Part shown: positions 4,168 to 5,940 of the stretch, one piece after another
Position numbering within the stretch: the first letter of the stretch is position 1
Layout: each line of letters begins with the position of its first letter
Assembly (NCBI GenBank): GCA_016782825.1
Contig: JADHXT010000240.1
Span: 1 to 5,940 of the forward strand
DNA from: Candidatus Brocadiia bacterium
GTDB taxonomy: Bacteria > Planctomycetota > PUPC01 > DSUN01
Length of the DNA: 5,940 bases
Reading direction: 5' to 3'
The notes under the pieces: generated by a model
The model's input: the letters and a program-made list of their open reading frames with translations, nothing else
What the model was told of the DNA's origin: nothing
The model's database searches: none
Made by a program: the position numbers and the translations under genes

Positions 4168-5019
4168 ATGAGCACTCCACAGGAAGAACTCCAGGGCCGG
4201 GCTCGGCAGCTCCTCGAAAGCGGAGAGGTCGCCCTGGTCATCGGCTACGGCCAAGGCAACACCCCCGAGAAAACCACCCCCGTGTTCCTCACCGACGCGG
4301 CCCAGGTGGACCAGCTCGTCCTCAACCCCTTCTGCCGCAACAACCTCGCCGCCTGGCTCACACGCAAAGACCTCAAGGCCAAGCACGACACCATCGCCAT
4401 CGTGGCCAAGGAGCCCGACATCCGGGCCGTCATCGTCCTCGTCCAGGAAACCCAGGTCGACCCCGCCACGGTCCGCATCCTCGGCGTGCGCATCGACGAG
4501 CCCGGCAACCCCGACTCCCCCGTCGCCGTCCTGCCCCAGACCACACTCGACGAGCTCCAGCAATACCTCCAGGCCGACTTCCAGCCCAGGGACATGACTC
4601 CTGAGCAACTCAACGACGTTGACCAATTCGAAAAACTCTCCCCCGCCGAGCGATGGGCCTTTTGGCGCCGCCAGTTCGACCGGTGTATCCGGTGTTATGC
4701 CTGCCGCCAAGCCTGCCCGATGTGTTACTGCGATTCATGTATCGCCCAGATGAACCAGCCCCAGTGGATCGACACCTCGGCCCACCCCCTCGGCAACTTC
4801 TCTTGGAACATCGCCCGCGCCTTCCACCTCGCTGGCCGATGCATTGACTGCGGCGAATGCGAGCGCGTCTGCCCCGTCGACATCCCCCTCATGCGCCTCA
4901 ACCGATTCCTCGCCCGCCACATCGCCGACAAGTTCGACTACAAGGCAGGCTACGACGTCGAGGCATACCAGCCCTTTGCCAGCTACAAGTGCGACGACAA
5001 CGAGGACTTCATCCTGTGA
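4168..5019 (+). CDS. 4Fe-4S dicluster protein, FlxC-like
   Basis: An iron-sulfur protein of 283 residues that probably relays electrons inside a soluble Flx/Hdr-type complex. Residues 1-150 form an N-terminal domain (LVIGYGQGN, FCRNNLAAWL with Cys56, AKEPDIRA, VRILGVRID) resembling the N-terminal part of FrhB-like and HdrA-associated proteins. The C-terminal half binds clusters: RCIRCYACRQACPMCYC gives Cys173, 176, 179 and 183 for a first [4Fe-4S], with extra Cys186, 188 and 191; GRCIDCGECERVCPVDIP gives Cys225, 228, 231 and 235 for a second. Relatives I recall carry a KGCD motif where this protein has KEPD (81-84), so a conserved Cys seems lost. The ATG at 4168 has no good Shine-Dalgarno sequence, and translation may depend on the gene just upstream. 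Its last codons overlap the next gene by four bases. FlxC is the best guess; other Hdr-linked ferredoxin-like subunits are possible. Confidence 0.82.
   Translation: MSTPQEELQGRARQLLESGEVALVIGYGQGNTPEKTTPVFLTDAAQVDQLVLNPFCRNNLAAWLTRKDLKAKHDTIAIVAKEPDIRAVIVLVQETQVDPATVRILGVRIDEPGNPDSPVAVLPQTTLDELQQYLQADFQPRDMTPEQLNDVDQFEKLSPAERWAFWRRQFDRCIRCYACRQACPMCYCDSCIAQMNQPQWIDTSAHPLGNFSWNIARAFHLAGRCIDCGECERVCPVDIPLMRLNRFLARHIADKFDYKAGYDVEAYQPFASYKCDDNEDFIL
5002..5006 (+). promoter_or_regulatory. Ribosome binding site for a GTG start at 5016
   Basis: GAGGA inside the end of the FlxC-like gene lies nine bases before GTG at 5016. That GTG overlaps the preceding TGA stop as GTGA, a typical translational-coupling arrangement. 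Confidence 0.6.
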
Positions 5020-5940
5020 GCATCAAGACACTCCAAGCCACCGACCTCCCTGCCTTCCTCAGCGCCATCCAGGCCAGCCACCGCCTCATCGCACCCGTCC
5101 GCGACGGCGACCTCGTCACCCTCGGCCCCGTCACCGACCCCGCCGACATCGTCCCCGCCGCCGACTACATCAACCCCCGCCTCAGCTTCAAGGAGTTCCT
5201 CTTCCCCAAGAGCGAGCCCATCCTCCGCTACGGCCGCGGCGGCGACGCCTTCGACCTCACCGACGCCTCCACCACCTTCCCCCCCACCGTCGTCTTCGGC
5301 TGCCGACCCTGCGACGCCGCCAGCCTCCCCATCATGGACGCCCTCTACAACTGGGACTACAAGGACGAATTCTGGAACGCCCGCCGCGAAACCACCACCG
5401 TCGTCGCCATCGCCTGCACCCGAGCCGACGAAAGCTGCTTCTGCACCGCACTCGGCGGCTCCCCCTCCGGCACCGCCGGAGCCGACATCCTCCTCGTCCC
5501 CACCGCCCCCGACGCCTACCTCGCCGAAGTCCTCACCGACAGAGGCCAGGCACTCATCGCCCTCGCCCCCAGCGCCTTCGGCGACCACACCGGCGGCGAC
5601 CTCACCGACGACAAGCAGGCCGCCAGCCAGCCCGCACTCGACCTCCTGCCCCCCGCCCTCGACCTCGACGGCATCAGCCAATGGCTCGCCGACCACTTCG
5701 AGGACGAACGCTGGGCCGCCTACTCCCACAAGTGCCTCGGCTGCGGATGCTGCACCTACCTCTGCCCCACCTGCCACTGCTTCGACATCGTTGACGAAGG
5801 CGGCTACAAGCACGGCCAGCGACGCAAAAACTGGGACGCCTGCCAATTCCCCCTCTGCACCCTCCACGCCAGCGGCCACAACCCCCGCCCCGACCAGGCC
5901 GCACGCTGGCGCCAGCGCCTCGAGCACAAATTCAACTACT
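5016..5940 (+). CDS. 4Fe-4S protein of the sulfhydrogenase-beta/AsrA/FlxB type (3' end outside window)
   Basis: Starts at GTG in a four-base overlap with the previous stop; 308 codons are visible and the frame is still open at the window end. The only in-frame ATG (5334) falls inside the conserved domain, so GTG is the start. The family is HydB of sulfhydrogenase, AsrA of anaerobic sulfite reductase and FlxB, which carry electrons between a flavoprotein and the partner enzyme. Visible marks: SFKEFLFPKSEP, FGCRPCDAASLP (Cys96, Cys99), Cys134 and SCFCTALGG (Cys141, Cys143), then CLGCGCCTYLCPTCHC (Cys240, 243, 246, 250, with Cys253 and 255) for a [4Fe-4S] cluster, and NWDACQFP followed by LHASGHNPR. 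A second CxxCxxCxxxCP is expected just beyond 5940. Given the MvhD-like gene upstream, FlxB is the likeliest role, and a FlxA/HydG-like FAD-NAD(P) protein should follow. Confidence 0.88.
   Translation, partial: MSIKTLQATDLPAFLSAIQASHRLIAPVRDGDLVTLGPVTDPADIVPAADYINPRLSFKEFLFPKSEPILRYGRGGDAFDLTDASTTFPPTVVFGCRPCDAASLPIMDALYNWDYKDEFWNARRETTTVVAIACTRADESCFCTALGGSPSGTAGADILLVPTAPDAYLAEVLTDRGQALIALAPSAFGDHTGGDLTDDKQAASQPALDLLPPALDLDGISQWLADHFEDERWAAYSHKCLGCGCCTYLCPTCHCFDIVDEGGYKHGQRRKNWDACQFPLCTLHASGHNPRPDQAARWRQRLEHKFNY

Noticed and set aside
3898..4710. 270-residue minus-strand frame with hydrophobic stretches
   Set aside because: Antisense to the acidic tail and the FlxC-like gene; Asp/Glu codons read backwards give Val, Phe and Leu, which mimics membrane segments.
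4844..5794. 316-residue open frame on the plus strand rich in Arg, Pro and His
   Set aside because: Out-of-frame shadow of the FlxC- and FlxB-like genes; the skewed composition comes from C-rich codons read in another frame.
4983..5927. 314-residue minus-strand frame rich in Gly, Val, Ala and Glu
   Set aside because: Antisense shadow of the FlxB-like gene; no ribosome binding site or motif.

Overview
The window is GC-rich bacterial DNA with all recognised genes on the + strand. Two stretches crowded with short repeats (724-1215 and 2041-2775) separate three blocks of coding sequence. The mix suggests an uncultured anaerobe of the Planctomycetota or a neighbouring PVC-type or Hydrogenedentes-like lineage: CACAGATGAA-type and RTGGACNNN-type tandems, hairpin modules, TTGACA/TACAAT promoters and a heterodisulfide-reductase-type electron-transfer locus. 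That placement rests on recalled repeat style and gene content, not on a marker gene, so it is tentative.

Layout. Bases 1-723 hold the 3' end of a gene of unknown family; its last codons and stop lie inside a repeat. Bases 724-1215 are a mosaic of repeats, including a ~90-bp direct duplication. A good sigma70-type promoter (1216-1243) drives a probable lipoprotein or secreted protein of unknown function (1369-2040), whose stop codon again lies in a repeat-like palindrome. Bases 2041-2775 hold a possible 50-residue ORF, a ~230-bp composite hairpin element carrying a nested 25-bp insertion, an 8-bp tandem, and an inverted repeat built from 9-bp units.

From 2776 to the window end runs what looks like one operon. 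A weak promoter and a leader with a strong bulged hairpin precede an MvhD/FlxD-type [2Fe-2S] protein (2931-3431). Next come a two-helix membrane protein with a PH-like domain and a very acidic tail (3472-4146), a 4Fe-4S dicluster protein resembling FlxC (4168-5019), and a GTG-started, translationally coupled 4Fe-4S protein of the sulfhydrogenase-beta/AsrA/FlxB type (5016 to beyond the end).

The three redox proteins match parts of the FlxABCD-HdrABC (NADH dehydrogenase/heterodisulfide reductase) and MvhD-Hdr electron-transfer systems. In the usual scheme electrons from NAD(P)H pass through FlxA, B and C to FlxD and then HdrA, where flavin-based bifurcation occurs. FlxA and HdrA are not in the window; a FlxA-like flavoprotein would be expected just downstream. 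The unusual point is the membrane protein placed between the D-type and C-type subunits, which may tether or organise the complex at the membrane.
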